Assembly: GCA_018139225.1 (NCBI GenBank)
Contig: JAGSNX010000003.1
Coordinates: 620,001 to 684,000, forward strand
Length of the DNA: 64,000 bases
From: Microvirga sp. SRT01
GTDB lineage: Bacteria > Pseudomonadota > Alphaproteobacteria > Sphingomonadales > Sphingomonadaceae
Direction of reading: 5' to 3'
Of this stretch, positions 1 through 8,927 are shown piece after piece. Every line of letters starts with the position of its first letter. The first letter of the stretch is position 1. The translations under genes and the position numbers were made by a program. The notes beneath the pieces are model-generated. The model was not told the origin of the DNA and did not search any database. It worked only from the letters and a program-made list of their open reading frames with translations.

Positions 1-82
1 CGATCCTGTCCTTGGTCGTCACGCCGCCTCTCCCGCTTTACCCGAACGTATCGGCCGCGGTCGCCACGGGAGCAACAGTCTT

Positions 83-1267
83 TTACCGGTCGCCGACCTT
101 CCACGACACCGCCCAGATCGCCAGTCCGCCCAGCGCCAGCGCGCAACCGACCAGCCCGGTCGACGTCCAGCCATAGCCCGCCGCCAGCACCAGCCCCGCG
201 AGGAACGGCCCCAGCGCGTTCGCCGTATTGAACGCCGAATGGTTGAGCGCGGCGGCCAGCGTCTGCGCGTCGCCCGCGACATCCATCAGCCGGGTCTGGA
301 GCACGGTGCCGAGCGCCCCGCCGACGCCGATCGCGAACACGTCCAGCGTCAGCCAGGTCAGGTCGTGCGCGGCGAGCGGGAACAGCGCCAGCATCGCCGC
401 CGACCACACCAGCAGCACGCCCGCCGTCGGCATCAGCGCACGGTCGGCGAAGCGCGGTATGAACAGGTTTCCTGCGGTCATGCCGCTGCCGAACGCCACC
501 AGCACCAGCGCGAGCGCGGCGGGTCCTCCGCCGGTCACCGCCGAGAGGGTGGAGGCAAGGTAGGTGTAAACCGCGAACATGCCGCCGAACCCGACCGCGC
601 CGGTCGCCAGCGTCAGCCACACCTGACGCTTCTTCAGCGCGCCCAGTTCGCGCATCGCGTTCGCGCCCGGCTGCACGGTGTCGCGCGGGGCCATGATCGC
701 CACCGATACCGCCGTCGCCGCCGCCAGCACCGCCACCACGCCGAAGCCCCAGCGCCAGCCGATCCACTGGCCCAGCGCATTGGCCAGCGGCACCCCCGCG
801 ACGGTCGCGACGGTCAGCCCCAGCATCACGCGGCCCACGGCGCGGGTGCGCCGCTCGGCCGGCACCAGCGATGCGGCGACCAGCGAGGCGATCCCGAAAT
901 ACGCACCGTGCGGCAGGCCGCTGAGGAAGCGGAACACCAGCATCGAGCCGTAGCTCGGCGCGAGCGCGGACAGCCCGTTGGCGACCGCGAACACCGCCAT
1001 CAGCGCGATCAGCATCGTCCGCTTCGGCCACTTCGCTCCCAACACGGCCAGCGTCGGCGCGCCGACCACGACGCCCAGCGCATAGGCGCTGATGACATGG
1101 CCCGCCGTCGGTTCGTCGATGTGGAGGTCGCGCGCCATCAGCGGCAACAGGCTCATCGTCGCGAATTCGGTCGTGCCGATCGCGAACCCGCCCAGCGCGA
1201 GCGCGAGGTGGACGAGGCCGACGGCAGGCGTCCGGCGGACGGGAGCGGAGAGCACGGTAGCGGTCAT
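83..1267 (-). CDS. MFS transporter, DHA1-type exporter
   Basis: A 394-residue protein with about twelve hydrophobic segments, the usual size of a major facilitator superfamily carrier of the inner membrane. The loop around residues 77-84 (LGAKWPKR) sits where the MFS loop 2-3 motif is expected. GLPHGAYFGIASLVAASLV near residues 117-135 resembles the DHA1 drug/sugar efflux branch (AraJ and YdhP relatives). The substrate cannot be read from sequence. I chose the ATG at 1267 because the frame upstream runs through the inverted repeat behind pyruvate kinase and has low-complexity, non-family residues. The gene lies 3' of pyk on the same strand and is separated from it by that hairpin, so it is probably a separate transcription unit. 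Confidence 0.85.
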   Translation of the reverse strand: MTATVLSAPVRRTPAVGLVHLALALGGFAIGTTEFATMSLLPLMARDLHIDEPTAGHVISAYALGVVVGAPTLAVLGAKWPKRTMLIALMAVFAVANGLSALAPSYGSMLVFRFLSGLPHGAYFGIASLVAASLVPAERRTRAVGRVMLGLTVATVAGVPLANALGQWIGWRWGFGVVAVLAAATAVSVAIMAPRDTVQPGANAMRELGALKKRQVWLTLATGAVGFGGMFAVYTYLASTLSAVTGGGPAALALVLVAFGSGMTAGNLFIPRFADRALMPTAGVLLVWSAAMLALFPLAAHDLTWLTLDVFAIGVGGALGTVLQTRLMDVAGDAQTLAAALNHSAFNTANALGPFLAGLVLAAGYGWTSTGLVGCALALGGLAIWAVSWKVGDR

Positions 1268-1340
1268 CCTGCCGGAGGTGAGGGCATGCGGCGGCGATGG
1301 CAAACGCTTGTTACGGCACGATGATTGCGCCGCGTGCATC

Positions 1341-1371
1341 TGAAGTCCTCCCCGTGCCGGGGAGGACTTCA
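1341..1371 (-). terminator. Perfect 13-bp hairpin after pyk
   Basis: TGAAGTCCTCCCC at 1341-1353 pairs perfectly with 1359-1371 around a 5-nt loop. It begins 5 nt beyond the stop codon of pyruvate kinase on the minus strand. There is no T-tract, so it may be a Rho-independent terminator of reduced strength, an RNA-stabilising hairpin, or one of the C/G-rich palindromes scattered in this window. Confidence 0.6.
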
Positions 1372-1376
1372 CAGCC

Positions 1377-2846
1377 TCAATCGTAGTTCTTCAGTTCGTC
1401 GCCGACGATGCGCGTCACGTGGATGACGTTGGTCGACCCCGGCGTGCGGAACGGCACGCCGGCCATCACCACCACCTGCTCGCCCGCCTTGGCGATGCCG
1501 TGGCGCAGCGCCATGCGCTTCGACTTGGCGACCATCTCCTCGAACGATTCGACGTCGCGGGTGTGGACCGCGTGGGTGCCCCAGAGCAGCCCCAGCCGTC
1601 GCGCCGTTTCCAGCTGCGGCGTCAGCACCAAGATCGGCACCGCCGGCCGCTCGCGCGCGATGCGGCGCGCGGTCGATCCGGACGAGGTGAAGCAGATGAT
1701 CGCCGCCGCCGATACGGTGCGCGCGATGTTCTTCGCCGCCTCCGCCAGCGCGTCGGCGGTCGTCGGATCGGGCTTCATGACCGTGAAGTGGACTCGGTCG
1801 CCGTGGCCCGGATCGCGCTCCACCGCGTTGCCGATCGCGTTCATCATCGTCACCGATTCGATCGGCCACGCACCTGCCGCGCTCTCGGCGGACAGCATGA
1901 TCGCGTCCGCACCGTCGTAGATCGCGGTCGCCACGTCGGACACCTCGGCGCGGGTCGGCGAGGGTGACTGGATCATCGATTCCAGCATCTGCGTCGCGAC
2001 GACGACCGGCCGGCCCATTCGGCGCGACACCTCGACGATGCGCTTCTGGAGCGGCGGCACCTGCTCGGGCGGCAGCTCGACGCCCAGATCACCGCGCGCG
2101 ACCATCACGCCGTCGCACTGCTCGACGATCTCCTCCAGCCGCTCGATCGCCGCCGGCTTCTCGATCTTGGCGAGCAACGCCGCCTTGCCGCCGATCAGGC
2201 GGCGGGCCTCCATCAAATCCTCGGGGCGCTGCACGAACGACAGGGCGATCCAGTCGACGCCCTGTTCGACCGCGAACGCCAGGTCGCTGCGGTCCTTCTC
2301 GGTCAGCGCCGCCATCGGCACGACCACGTCGGGGACGTTCAGCCCCTTGTTGTTGGACAGCATGCCGCCGACCTCGATCGTGGTGACGATCTTGGTCTCG
2401 TCGTGATCGGTGACGCGCAGCACCAGCTTGCCGTCGTCCAGCAACAGGCGTGCGCCGGGTTCGATCGCGGCGAAGATTTCACGGTGCGGCAGCTCGACGC
2501 GGGTCGCGTCGCCCGGCTCCGGCGAACGGTCGAGCGTGAAGACGTTACCCGTCACCAGTTCGACGCGACCCTCGGCGAAGCGGCCGACGCGCAGCTTCGG
2601 TCCCTGAAGATCGGCGAGGATGGTCGTCGGGCGGCCGAACTGCCGTTCGAGTCCGCGGATCGCCTGGATCACCGCGACCTTCGACTGCTGGTCGCCGTGG
2701 CTCATGTTCACGCGGAACGCGTCGGCGCCCGCCTGGAACAGGGTGGCGATCATTTCCGGCGTATTGCTGGCGGGGCCGAGCGTCGCGAGCACGCGGACCT
2801 TGCGCGTCCGGGGCGCGAACTCCGTGGGGGCGTTGGCCTGGGTCAT
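1377..2846 (-). CDS. pyk: Pyruvate kinase
   Basis: A 489-residue cytosolic pyruvate kinase, which converts phosphoenolpyruvate and ADP to pyruvate and ATP in glycolysis. Visible motifs are ATLGPAS (21-27), RVNMSHG (45-51), the catalytic-lysine segment AKIEKP (226-231, Lys230), MVARGDLGVE (248-257), MLESM (287-291) and the following TRAEVSDVA. Length is normal for the family. The start at 2846 puts the ATG 15 residues ahead of the conserved RKVRVLATLGPAS. The gene is transcribed divergently from the DUF1244 gene across an 86-bp gap. The ribosome site is weak (GAAAG). Confidence 0.97.
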   Translation of the reverse strand: MTQANAPTEFAPRTRKVRVLATLGPASNTPEMIATLFQAGADAFRVNMSHGDQQSKVAVIQAIRGLERQFGRPTTILADLQGPKLRVGRFAEGRVELVTGNVFTLDRSPEPGDATRVELPHREIFAAIEPGARLLLDDGKLVLRVTDHDETKIVTTIEVGGMLSNNKGLNVPDVVVPMAALTEKDRSDLAFAVEQGVDWIALSFVQRPEDLMEARRLIGGKAALLAKIEKPAAIERLEEIVEQCDGVMVARGDLGVELPPEQVPPLQKRIVEVSRRMGRPVVVATQMLESMIQSPSPTRAEVSDVATAIYDGADAIMLSAESAAGAWPIESVTMMNAIGNAVERDPGHGDRVHFTVMKPDPTTADALAEAAKNIARTVSAAAIICFTSSGSTARRIARERPAVPILVLTPQLETARRLGLLWGTHAVHTRDVESFEEMVAKSKRMALRHGIAKAGEQVVVMAGVPFRTPGSTNVIHVTRIVGDELKNYD

Positions 2847-2932
2847 GGATCAGCTTTCATGAGATACGGCTGGGGGGATGCGGGCCCACCTCCTAAAGCC
2901 TATTATACCTCGATCAACCACGGAGCATACGA

Positions 2933-3307
2933 ATGGACCCGCTTGACAGCGTCGATGATGCCACCGCCGCAAGGGTTTATCGCCGGCTGGTGCGGCATCT
3001 GCGTCATCGCACGGACGCGCAGAACGTCGATCTGATGGGATTGGCTGGCTTTTGCCGCAATTGCCTGGCCGACTGGACGCAGGAGGCGGGCAAGCTCGAC
3101 AAGGACACGGCGCGGGAGGCGATCTACGGCATGCCGTATGCCGACTGGAAGGCGCGGCATCAGGGCGACGCCACGCCCGAACAGCTCGCCCGCATGAAGG
3201 AGAGCGTCGCCCGCAACGCTCCCGCGGAGAATGCGCTGGACGAAGCGCTGGACGAGAGTTTCCCGGCCAGCGATCCGCCCGCGATGACCGAACCCGGCCG
3301 GGGTTGA
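2933..3307 (+). CDS. DUF1244 protein with C-terminal SFPASDPPA tail
   Basis: A 124-residue cytosolic protein. Residues 1-95 match the alphaproteobacterial DUF1244 family, a small helical protein of unknown function; the signature FCRNCLADW carries a C-x2-C pair (Cys41, Cys44) that could bind metal. Residues 101-118 form a second short element, ALDEALDESFPASDPPAM. From memory this peptide recurs as a tail or stand-alone piece in many proteobacterial proteins. CGGAG at 2921-2925 lies 7 nt before the ATG. The gene is divergent from pyk and upstream of gapR on the same strand. The function is unknown. Confidence 0.85.
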   Translation: MDPLDSVDDATAARVYRRLVRHLRHRTDAQNVDLMGLAGFCRNCLADWTQEAGKLDKDTAREAIYGMPYADWKARHQGDATPEQLARMKESVARNAPAENALDEALDESFPASDPPAMTEPGRG

Positions 3308-3408
3308 GCCGGCAAACGTAAACGCCTAGACGCGCCCCCCTGCCGGGGATCCGGCATCCTTTCATCGAATCAGCAAAAGGCCGCGCGTGGGCGCGGGCGG
3401 GGTGGGAC

Positions 3409-3675
3409 ATGGCCGAAGATCGTAACGAAGGCATGGGCGGCGGGCACGTCGCGGCGGACGAGCTGCGGCTCCTGATCGAGCGTGCCGAGCGCCTCGAAGA
3501 GGAAAAGAAGGGCATCGCCGACGACATCAAGGACGTGATGGCGGAGGCCAAGGGCCGCGGCTACGACCCGAAGGCGATCCGAAAGATCCTGTCGATCCGC
3601 AAGAAGAAGAAAGAAGAATATCAGGAGGAGGAGGCGATCCTCGAAGTGTACATGCAGGCGTTGGGGATGATCTGA
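3409..3675 (+). CDS. gapR: GapR-type nucleoid protein (DUF2312)
   Basis: An 88-residue basic, highly charged helical protein of the DUF2312/UPF0335 family. The central coiled-coil segment ([19 protein letters not shown]) and the basic segment [13 protein letters not shown] are typical. The Caulobacter member, GapR, binds overtwisted DNA ahead of replication and transcription and assists topoisomerases; that role is transferred from the family. The gene is complete. It ends 58 nt before the convergent HD-GYP gene, with an imperfect hairpin in between. Confidence 0.9.
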   Translation: MAEDRNEGMGGGHVAADELRLLIERAERLEEEKKGIADDIKDVMAEAKGRGYDPKAIRKILSIRKKKKEEYQEEEAILEVYMQALGMI

Positions 3676-3695
3676 ACGGGATCGTCGGTAACCGC

Positions 3696-3720
3696 ATCCT
3701 TCCCGCTCCAAGGGAGGGAT
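3696..3720. terminator. Hairpin between convergent genes
   Basis: ATCCTTCCC (3696-3704) pairs with GGGAGGGAT (3712-3720) with one G-U-type mismatch and a 7-nt loop. It sits between the converging gapR and HD-GYP genes and could terminate both. There is no clear T-tract. Confidence 0.45.
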
Positions 3721-3733
3721 GAAGAGCCGATGT

Positions 3734-5059
3734 CTAGGCGGCGCGCATCCCGATCAACGGCATCGCGCCGTGACCGGTCGCACCGAACAGCTCCCCGGTC
3801 ACGGTCTCGCCCGCCAGCACCCGCGCGGCAATCGCCGGCCAGTCGCGGCCGAACCAGCGATCGCCATCCTCCGGGCGCAGGATCGCGTCCGGGTGGGGGG
3901 CGGGTCGGGCGGCCCCGTCCTTCGGTGCCAGAAAACGGGCGTCTGGCACCGCGTAGAACCGCCGGATGCAGGGCAGCGTCGGTTCGTCGGCGTTCGCGGC
4001 GATGACGATGCCCAGCTGGCTATCCGACATCTGCACCAGCGTGCCGATCGGATAAATGCCGATGCTGCCGACGAACGCCGACAGCACGTTGGGGTCGAAA
4101 TGCCCCTCCCACGTCATCATCCGCGACAGCGCGTCGGACGGTGACCAGGCCGGCTTGTAGCTGCGATTGCTGGTGACCGCGTCGTAGACGTCGCACACCG
4201 CGCCCATTCGCGCATGCACGCTCAACTGCTCCGCCGTCAGTCCGAACGGATAGCCGGTGCCGTCGACCCGTTCGTGATGGTGCAGGCACACGTCGCGCGC
4301 GATCGGCATCAACTCGTCGCTGTCGCCGAGCAGCCGGATGCCTTCTTCGGGATGAGTCCGGATCACGCGGGTCTGCTGGTCGTCGAGTCGCCCCGGCTTG
4401 TCGAGCAAACCGTCCGGCATCGCCATCTTGCCGATGTCGTGGAGCAGCCCGGCCATGCCGATGTCGCGGATCTCACGTTCGTCGAGCCGCAGGTGTCGGC
4501 CGAGATTGATCATCAACGCGCACACCGCCACCGAATGCAGGTACGTGTACTCGTCCTTGTTCTTCAGACGGCAGACCGAAATGATCGCGCCGGGATCGCG
4601 CGCGACGGAGGCGGCGATCTCGTCCACCAGCGGCGCGATATCAGCGGGTTTTATCGCGCGACCCAGCCGCGCTTCGCCGAACATGCGACGGACGGCGAAC
4701 TTGGAGCGCTGGACCGTCTCGGCGGCGCGCGTCGCTGCATCCTCGCGCCGACGCGTGGGGCGGACGCGAACCGGCGCCGGCTCGGGCGCGGCAGGTTCAG
4801 CGACGGCTGGAAGAGGGTCGACAGCAATCGCCGTTTGCGGCGAAGCAGCGTCGCTAAGCGACGCAGCCGATTCGGGTGCAATCCCACGGTCGGTATCGAT
4901 CTCGATCCGCTGGAAATCGCTGGCGATGATCTTGTCCAGATCGCTTTGCCGCCGCAGCAGGAAGCTGCTGCGCCAGAACGGATGTTCCCACCACGATGTG
5001 TCGATCGCACTGATGTACATGCCGAGCCGCAACTGACTGGCCGTGATCGTCACCCGCAT
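3734..5059 (-). CDS. HD-GYP domain protein, probable cyclic-di-GMP phosphodiesterase
   Basis: A 441-residue soluble protein. The N-terminal ~60 residues look like DUF3391 (RVTITASQLRLGMYIS), followed by a proline/alanine-rich linker and an HD-GYP domain at about residues 155-330. HDIGK is at 207-211 and HHHERVDGTGYP at 260-271, so the HD pair, the HHE motif and the GYP motif are all present and hydrolysis of cyclic-di-GMP is expected. The last ~110 residues are an extension seen in DUF3391/HD-GYP proteins. I chose the ATG at 5059 because GGAGGAC lies 8 nt upstream; a GTG at 5080 and an ATG at 5077 are in-frame alternatives. Confidence 0.9.
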   Translation of the reverse strand: MRVTITASQLRLGMYISAIDTSWWEHPFWRSSFLLRRQSDLDKIIASDFQRIEIDTDRGIAPESAASLSDAASPQTAIAVDPLPAVAEPAAPEPAPVRVRPTRRREDAATRAAETVQRSKFAVRRMFGEARLGRAIKPADIAPLVDEIAASVARDPGAIISVCRLKNKDEYTYLHSVAVCALMINLGRHLRLDEREIRDIGMAGLLHDIGKMAMPDGLLDKPGRLDDQQTRVIRTHPEEGIRLLGDSDELMPIARDVCLHHHERVDGTGYPFGLTAEQLSVHARMGAVCDVYDAVTSNRSYKPAWSPSDALSRMMTWEGHFDPNVLSAFVGSIGIYPIGTLVQMSDSQLGIVIAANADEPTLPCIRRFYAVPDARFLAPKDGAARPAPHPDAILRPEDGDRWFGRDWPAIAARVLAGETVTGELFGATGHGAMPLIGMRAA

Positions 5060-5141
5060 GAAAACGTCCTCCGCCATCACCGATAGGCGGGAGGAGTAAA
5101 CAATGTAGAACCAACTTGGTTTTCTGGGTGAATAAACTAGA

Positions 5142-6599
5142 TCAAGCTGCGTCGGCTGACTCTGTCGTCCAACCGAGGCGCGGGATCGTGATCGAACGCT
5201 TGCCGGACAGGTCCACGCGCGTCACGAACAGCTCTCGGCTTTCGATATAACCGATCAGGCGACGCACGCGCCCCAGCGAGCTGGTGCCGTAGGTTGTCGC
5301 CAGCTCCGCGTCGGAGGGGCAGGGGCGTCCCTCCTTGGCGGCGCGCGCCACGAGCAGGAAGGCGCCCATCATGTCGTCGGGCAACGTCCCCGCCAGCGCC
5401 AGCGCGTCCTGCCACTCCTCCGCCGCCACGTCGAAGATACCCGCCCGCGCGCAACTCAGCCGCCGCGTAAAGCCCGGCAGGTCCAGCGGCGGACGCGACA
5501 GTCCCGCCATCCGGCATCGCACCTGAAAATCCTGAAACAGCGTCGACGGCGACCGGAACGCCGCATCCGCATCGGCGACGATCGCGCGCAGCGCTTCCGC
5601 GTAGATCGCCTCGACCTCCGCCTCGTCCTTGTCGGGCACGGGAGCCAGCGGCGCAGGGGTAGGGCGGCCGATATCCGCCACCAGTTCCTCCGCCGGCACC
5701 AGCCGTGGCCGCGCTTCGAACGCCATCGGCAGCATCGGCGCGTCCACCACGGGTTCGGCCAGCATGTCGACCAGATCGAACGGCTTCGCGTCCGGCAACG
5801 GCGTCAGCTTCGGGCTGCCCGAGCGGGCGGAGGTCTCGACCGCGCCGATCCTGACGGTGATCGGCCGCCGCGACACCGCCGGCCCCAACGCCATGAAAGT
5901 GCCGCGCGGCAAGTCGCGGATCGCCTCCGCCTGACGCCGCTCCATCCCCAGCAAGTCGGCGGCGCGCGCCATGTCGATGTCGAGGAAGGTGCGGCCCATC
6001 AGGAAGTTCGAGGCCTCCGCGGCCACGTTCTTCGCCAGTTTTGCGAGTCGCTGCGTCGCGATCACGCCCGCCAGACCGCGTTTGCGCCCCCGGCACATCA
6101 GGTTGGTCATCGCCGACAAGGAGGCGCGCCGGACGTCCTCCGCGACCTCGCCGCCGGTCGTCGGGGCGAACAATTGCGCCTCGTCGACGATCACCAGCGC
6201 CGGATACCAGTGTTCGCGCGGGGCATCGAACAGCGCCGACAGGAACGCCGCCGCGCAGCGCATCTGCCCCTCCGCCTCCAGCCCCTCGAGGCTCAGCACC
6301 ACCGACGCGCGATGTTCGCGGATGCGCGATGCGAACCGGGCCACCTCCGCCACCGAATAGTCCGCCGCCTCGATCACGACATGCCCGTAGGGGCCGGCGA
6401 GGGTGACGAAATCGCCCTCCGGGTCGATCACCACCTGTTGCACCTGCCCGGCCGACCGTTCCAGCAGGCGGCGCAGCAGGTACGACTTTCCCGATCCGGA
6501 ATTGCCCTGCACCAGCAACCGGGTGGCGAGCAGTTCCTCAAGGTCCATCGCCACCGCCGAGCCGCGCTCGTCGGTGCCCATATCCACGCTTACCGTCAT
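5142..6599 (-). CDS. HerA-like ATPase (DUF87 family)
   Basis: A 485-residue cytosolic ATPase of the HerA/FtsK superfamily. Walker A is GNSGSGKSY (about residues 33-41); Walker B is ALVIVDEAQLF in the middle of the protein; CRGRKRGLAGVIATQR matches the segment after Walker B that carries the superfamily arginine and sensor residues. The C-terminal ~200 residues are less conserved and may include a winged-helix part (TTYGTSSLGRVRRLIGYIE). HerA relatives pump DNA with NurA nuclease, but no nurA is adjacent, so this may be a stand-alone DUF87 ATPase of unknown substrate. Confidence 0.8.
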   Translation of the reverse strand: MTVSVDMGTDERGSAVAMDLEELLATRLLVQGNSGSGKSYLLRRLLERSAGQVQQVVIDPEGDFVTLAGPYGHVVIEAADYSVAEVARFASRIREHRASVVLSLEGLEAEGQMRCAAAFLSALFDAPREHWYPALVIVDEAQLFAPTTGGEVAEDVRRASLSAMTNLMCRGRKRGLAGVIATQRLAKLAKNVAAEASNFLMGRTFLDIDMARAADLLGMERRQAEAIRDLPRGTFMALGPAVSRRPITVRIGAVETSARSGSPKLTPLPDAKPFDLVDMLAEPVVDAPMLPMAFEARPRLVPAEELVADIGRPTPAPLAPVPDKDEAEVEAIYAEALRAIVADADAAFRSPSTLFQDFQVRCRMAGLSRPPLDLPGFTRRLSCARAGIFDVAAEEWQDALALAGTLPDDMMGAFLLVARAAKEGRPCPSDAELATTYGTSSLGRVRRLIGYIESRELFVTRVDLSGKRSITIPRLGWTTESADAA

Positions 6600-6684
6600 C
6601 GCGGTGCCGTTTGCCGGAAGGGGACGATTGGCGAAAGCCCTTTGTCGGGTCTAAGGACGCTGCCATCTTCCAAGAGGCGGACCG

Positions 6685-7428
6685 ATGGCAGGCCATTCCA
6701 AGTTCAAGAATATCATGCACCGCAAGGGCGCGCAGGACAAAAAGCGGTCCGGCATGTTCTCCAAGCTCAGTCGCGAGATCACCGTGGCGGCCAAGATGGG
6801 CCTGCCCGATCCGGACATGAACCCGCGCCTGCGCGCAGCGGTGAACGCCGCCAAGGCGCAGTCGATGCCCAAGGACAATATCCAGCGGTCGATCGACAAG
6901 GCGTCGCGCGGCGACATGGAGGCGTATGAGGAGATCCGCTACGAGGGCTTCGGCCCCGGCGGCGTGTCGCTCATCATCGAGGCGCTGACCGACAACCGCA
7001 ACCGCACCGCGACCAACGTCCGTACGGCGGTGGCGAAGAACGGCGGCAATCTCGGCGCATCCGGCTCCGTCAGCCACGCCTTCGATCGCGTCGGCCTCAT
7101 CAACTATCCGGCGTCGGCGGGCGATGCCGAAAAGGTCTTCGAGGCGGCACTGGAAGCCGGGGCGGAGGATGTGACCTCCACCGAAGACGGTCACGAGATC
7201 TGGACCGCGCAGGGCGACCTGCACGAAGTCGCCAAGGCGCTGGAGCCCGTGCTCGGCGAGTTCGAGGGCGCGAAGCTGGCATGGCGCCCGCAGACGATGG
7301 TCTCGATCGAGGAGGGCGATGCCGCGACGCTGTTCAAGCTGATCGACACGCTGGACGACGACGACGACGTCCAGACCGTCTGGGGCAATTACGAAGTCTC
7401 CGACGAGGTCATGGAGAAGCTGGGTTGA
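6685..7428 (+). CDS. yebC: YebC/PmpR-family protein
   Basis: A 247-residue protein with the YebC signature at the N-terminus ([18 protein letters not shown]) and full length for the family. YebC proteins are DNA-binding regulators in some bacteria and have been linked to ribosome rescue at proline stretches in others. yebC next to ruvC is a very common gene order. Here a repeat doublet and a DUF559 gene have been inserted between the two. Confidence 0.95.
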   Translation: MAGHSKFKNIMHRKGAQDKKRSGMFSKLSREITVAAKMGLPDPDMNPRLRAAVNAAKAQSMPKDNIQRSIDKASRGDMEAYEEIRYEGFGPGGVSLIIEALTDNRNRTATNVRTAVAKNGGNLGASGSVSHAFDRVGLINYPASAGDAEKVFEAALEAGAEDVTSTEDGHEIWTAQGDLHEVAKALEPVLGEFEGAKLAWRPQTMVSIEEGDAATLFKLIDTLDDDDDVQTVWGNYEVSDEVMEKLG

Positions 7429-7439
7429 GCCAACACTTC

Positions 7440-7551
7440 AAGCCCCTCCCCTTCAGGGGAGGGGTTGGGGTGGGGCTTCTCCGCAGGCGACGGACTCGGT
7501 GAGACCCACCCCACCCCCAACCCCTCCCCTGAAGGGGAGGGGCTTCAAGAG
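7440..7551. repeat. Inverted pair of C/G-rich palindromes
   Basis: Two head-to-head copies of one ~42-bp element lie at 7440-7481 and 7501-7548. Each contains a perfect 10-bp hairpin (7443-7464 and 7521-7542; CCCCTCCCCT with a 2-nt loop) followed by a C/G-rich tail that differs by a few bases. The second copy is close to the reverse complement of the first, with a ~20-bp spacer. This arrangement resembles the REP doublets (BIMEs) of other bacteria. It separates yebC from the DUF559 gene. Confidence 0.85.
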
Positions 7552-7567
7552 AGAGGCGGCGTCGGCA

Positions 7568-7918
7568 GTGGTCAGCGGCTACGCCCGCGATCATCGACGC
7601 AATCCGACGGAACCCGAACTACGCTTGTGGCGGCATCTGTCCGGATCGAAGCGGGGCGGCTTCAAGTTTCGCCGCCAGTATGTCTCCGGCTCTCGTATCC
7701 TCGATTTCTTCTGCCCTGCCATCGCCTTGGCGGTGGAAGTGGACGGTCATACGCATGACGCGGACACCGATTTCGTTGCGGACGGCATCCTGAAAACAGC
7801 GGGCATCACGACGATTCGCGTCTCCAACTACGACGTGATGACCAACATGGAGGGCACGCTCCTGTCGATCCTGTCGGTTGCGCAAACCTGTCCCGCACGG
7901 TGGAAGCAGTCCCAATGA
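7568..7918 (+). CDS. DUF559 endonuclease-fold protein
   Basis: A 116-residue protein of the DUF559 family, related to the Vsr-type PD-(D/E)XK nuclease fold. Visible features are [15 protein letters not shown] (10-24), [19 protein letters not shown] (32-50, Asp46) and [13 protein letters not shown] (51-63, Glu57 and Asp59), the acidic cluster expected for metal binding. Activity in this family is largely untested. GTG at 7568 is the best start, because the frame before it is read-through of the palindromic repeat; GTG at 7499 is the in-frame alternative. The stop overlaps the ruvC start by ATGA, so it should be translationally coupled to ruvC. Confidence 0.8.
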   Translation: MVSGYARDHRRNPTEPELRLWRHLSGSKRGGFKFRRQYVSGSRILDFFCPAIALAVEVDGHTHDADTDFVADGILKTAGITTIRVSNYDVMTNMEGTLLSILSVAQTCPARWKQSQ

Positions 7919-8421
7919 TCATCCTCGGCCTCGATCCCGGCCTCGGCACCACCGGTTGGGGCGTCATCCGCGCGGACGGCAACCGGCTCAGCCACGTCGC
8001 CAACGGCCAGATCCGCACCGATCCATCGATGGCGCTGCCCCGTCGCCTGTCGCTGCTGTATTCGGCGCTGGTCGACGTCATCCGCACCGAACGGCCGGAC
8101 GGGGCGGCGGTGGAGGAGGTGCTGGGCAACACCAATGCGCAGTCGACGCTGAAGCTGGGGCAGGCGCGCGGGGTCGTGCTGCTCGCCGCCGCCGCCGCCG
8201 GGCTGCATATCGGGGAATATCACCCCTCGACCGTCAAAAAAGCGGTCGTCGGCACCGGCGGCGCCGAGAAGAAGCAGATCCAGGCGATGATGGCGGTGCT
8301 GCTGCCCGGCGCGAAGCTGGCCGGGCCCGACGCCGCCGATGCGCTGGCCGTCGCGATCACCCACGCCCACCACCTCGCCAGCGCGGAGGGTATGGCGCGC
8401 CGCTCGCGCATCACCGCCTGA
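7915..8421 (+). CDS. ruvC: Holliday junction resolvase RuvC
   Basis: A 168-residue RuvC with the four catalytic acidic residues in place: Asp7 in LGLDPGLG, Glu67 in [10 protein letters not shown], and Asp139 and Asp142 in [10 protein letters not shown]. It cuts Holliday junctions in recombinational repair together with RuvAB. The start at 7915 overlaps the DUF559 stop codon (ATGA). The stop overlaps an ATG at 8421 of the next frame, but the better start for the downstream gene lies further on. Confidence 0.97.
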   Translation: MIILGLDPGLGTTGWGVIRADGNRLSHVANGQIRTDPSMALPRRLSLLYSALVDVIRTERPDGAAVEEVLGNTNAQSTLKLGQARGVVLLAAAAAGLHIGEYHPSTVKKAVVGTGGAEKKQIQAMMAVLLPGAKLAGPDAADALAVAITHAHHLASAEGMARRSRITA

Positions 8422-8477
8422 TGACTTGCAACCCGGCAGCGGATGTCGGAAACGCCGCGGCAACAGGGAGGGAATTG

Positions 8478-8927
8478 ATGCGGGGACAAGTGCTTGGCGT
8501 AGATGCGCGGACCGGGGCGGGGCAAGTCGCGGGCGACGACGGCCGCCGCTACACCTTCGGGCCCGACGATTGGGCGGACCGCGGCGAGCCGGCGATCGGC
8601 GCCTATGTCGATTTCGAGACCGCCGACACCCGCGCGCTGAGCATCTTTCCGCTGCCGACCGCGGCGCAGGCCGTCGCCGTTCCGGCCGCCACACCGCCGC
8701 GCCCGCGCACCGACCGCAACAAGTTCGTCGCTGCGATCATCGCCTTCCTGTTCGGCACGCTGGGCATCCACCGCTTCTATCTCGGCCGCACCGGCTCCGG
8801 CATCGCGATGCTGGTGCTGACCTGCACATTGGTCGGCCTGATCGTCACCGGCCCTTGGGCGCTGATCGACACGATCCGCTACCTCATCATGTCCGAAGAC
8901 GAGTTCGCGGAGCGCTATCGCCGCTAG
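8478..8927 (+). CDS. TM2-domain protein with N-terminal cold-shock-like segment
   Basis: A 149-residue membrane protein. Residues 80-138 are a TM2 domain: two transmembrane helices with the typical GTLGIHRFYLGRTGSG and GPWALIDTIRYL. Residues 1-55 (RGQVLGVDARTGAGQV, then GDDGRRYTF and later GAYVDFE) resemble a reduced cold-shock/OB-like module, a pairing I recall in other bacteria. The role is unknown. GGGAGGGA at 8466-8473 precedes the ATG at 8478. An in-frame ATG at 8421 overlapping the ruvC stop is a less likely start. Confidence 0.8.
   Translation: MRGQVLGVDARTGAGQVAGDDGRRYTFGPDDWADRGEPAIGAYVDFETADTRALSIFPLPTAAQAVAVPAATPPRPRTDRNKFVAAIIAFLFGTLGIHRFYLGRTGSGIAMLVLTCTLVGLIVTGPWALIDTIRYLIMSEDEFAERYRR

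Noticed and set aside
1..82. Sequence left of the MFS gene
   Set aside because: Only 82 bp with no start, stop context or motif I can assign.
7440..7551. A CRISPR-like array
   Set aside because: Only two copies in opposite orientation, with internal palindromes and no spacers; it is a REP-type doublet.
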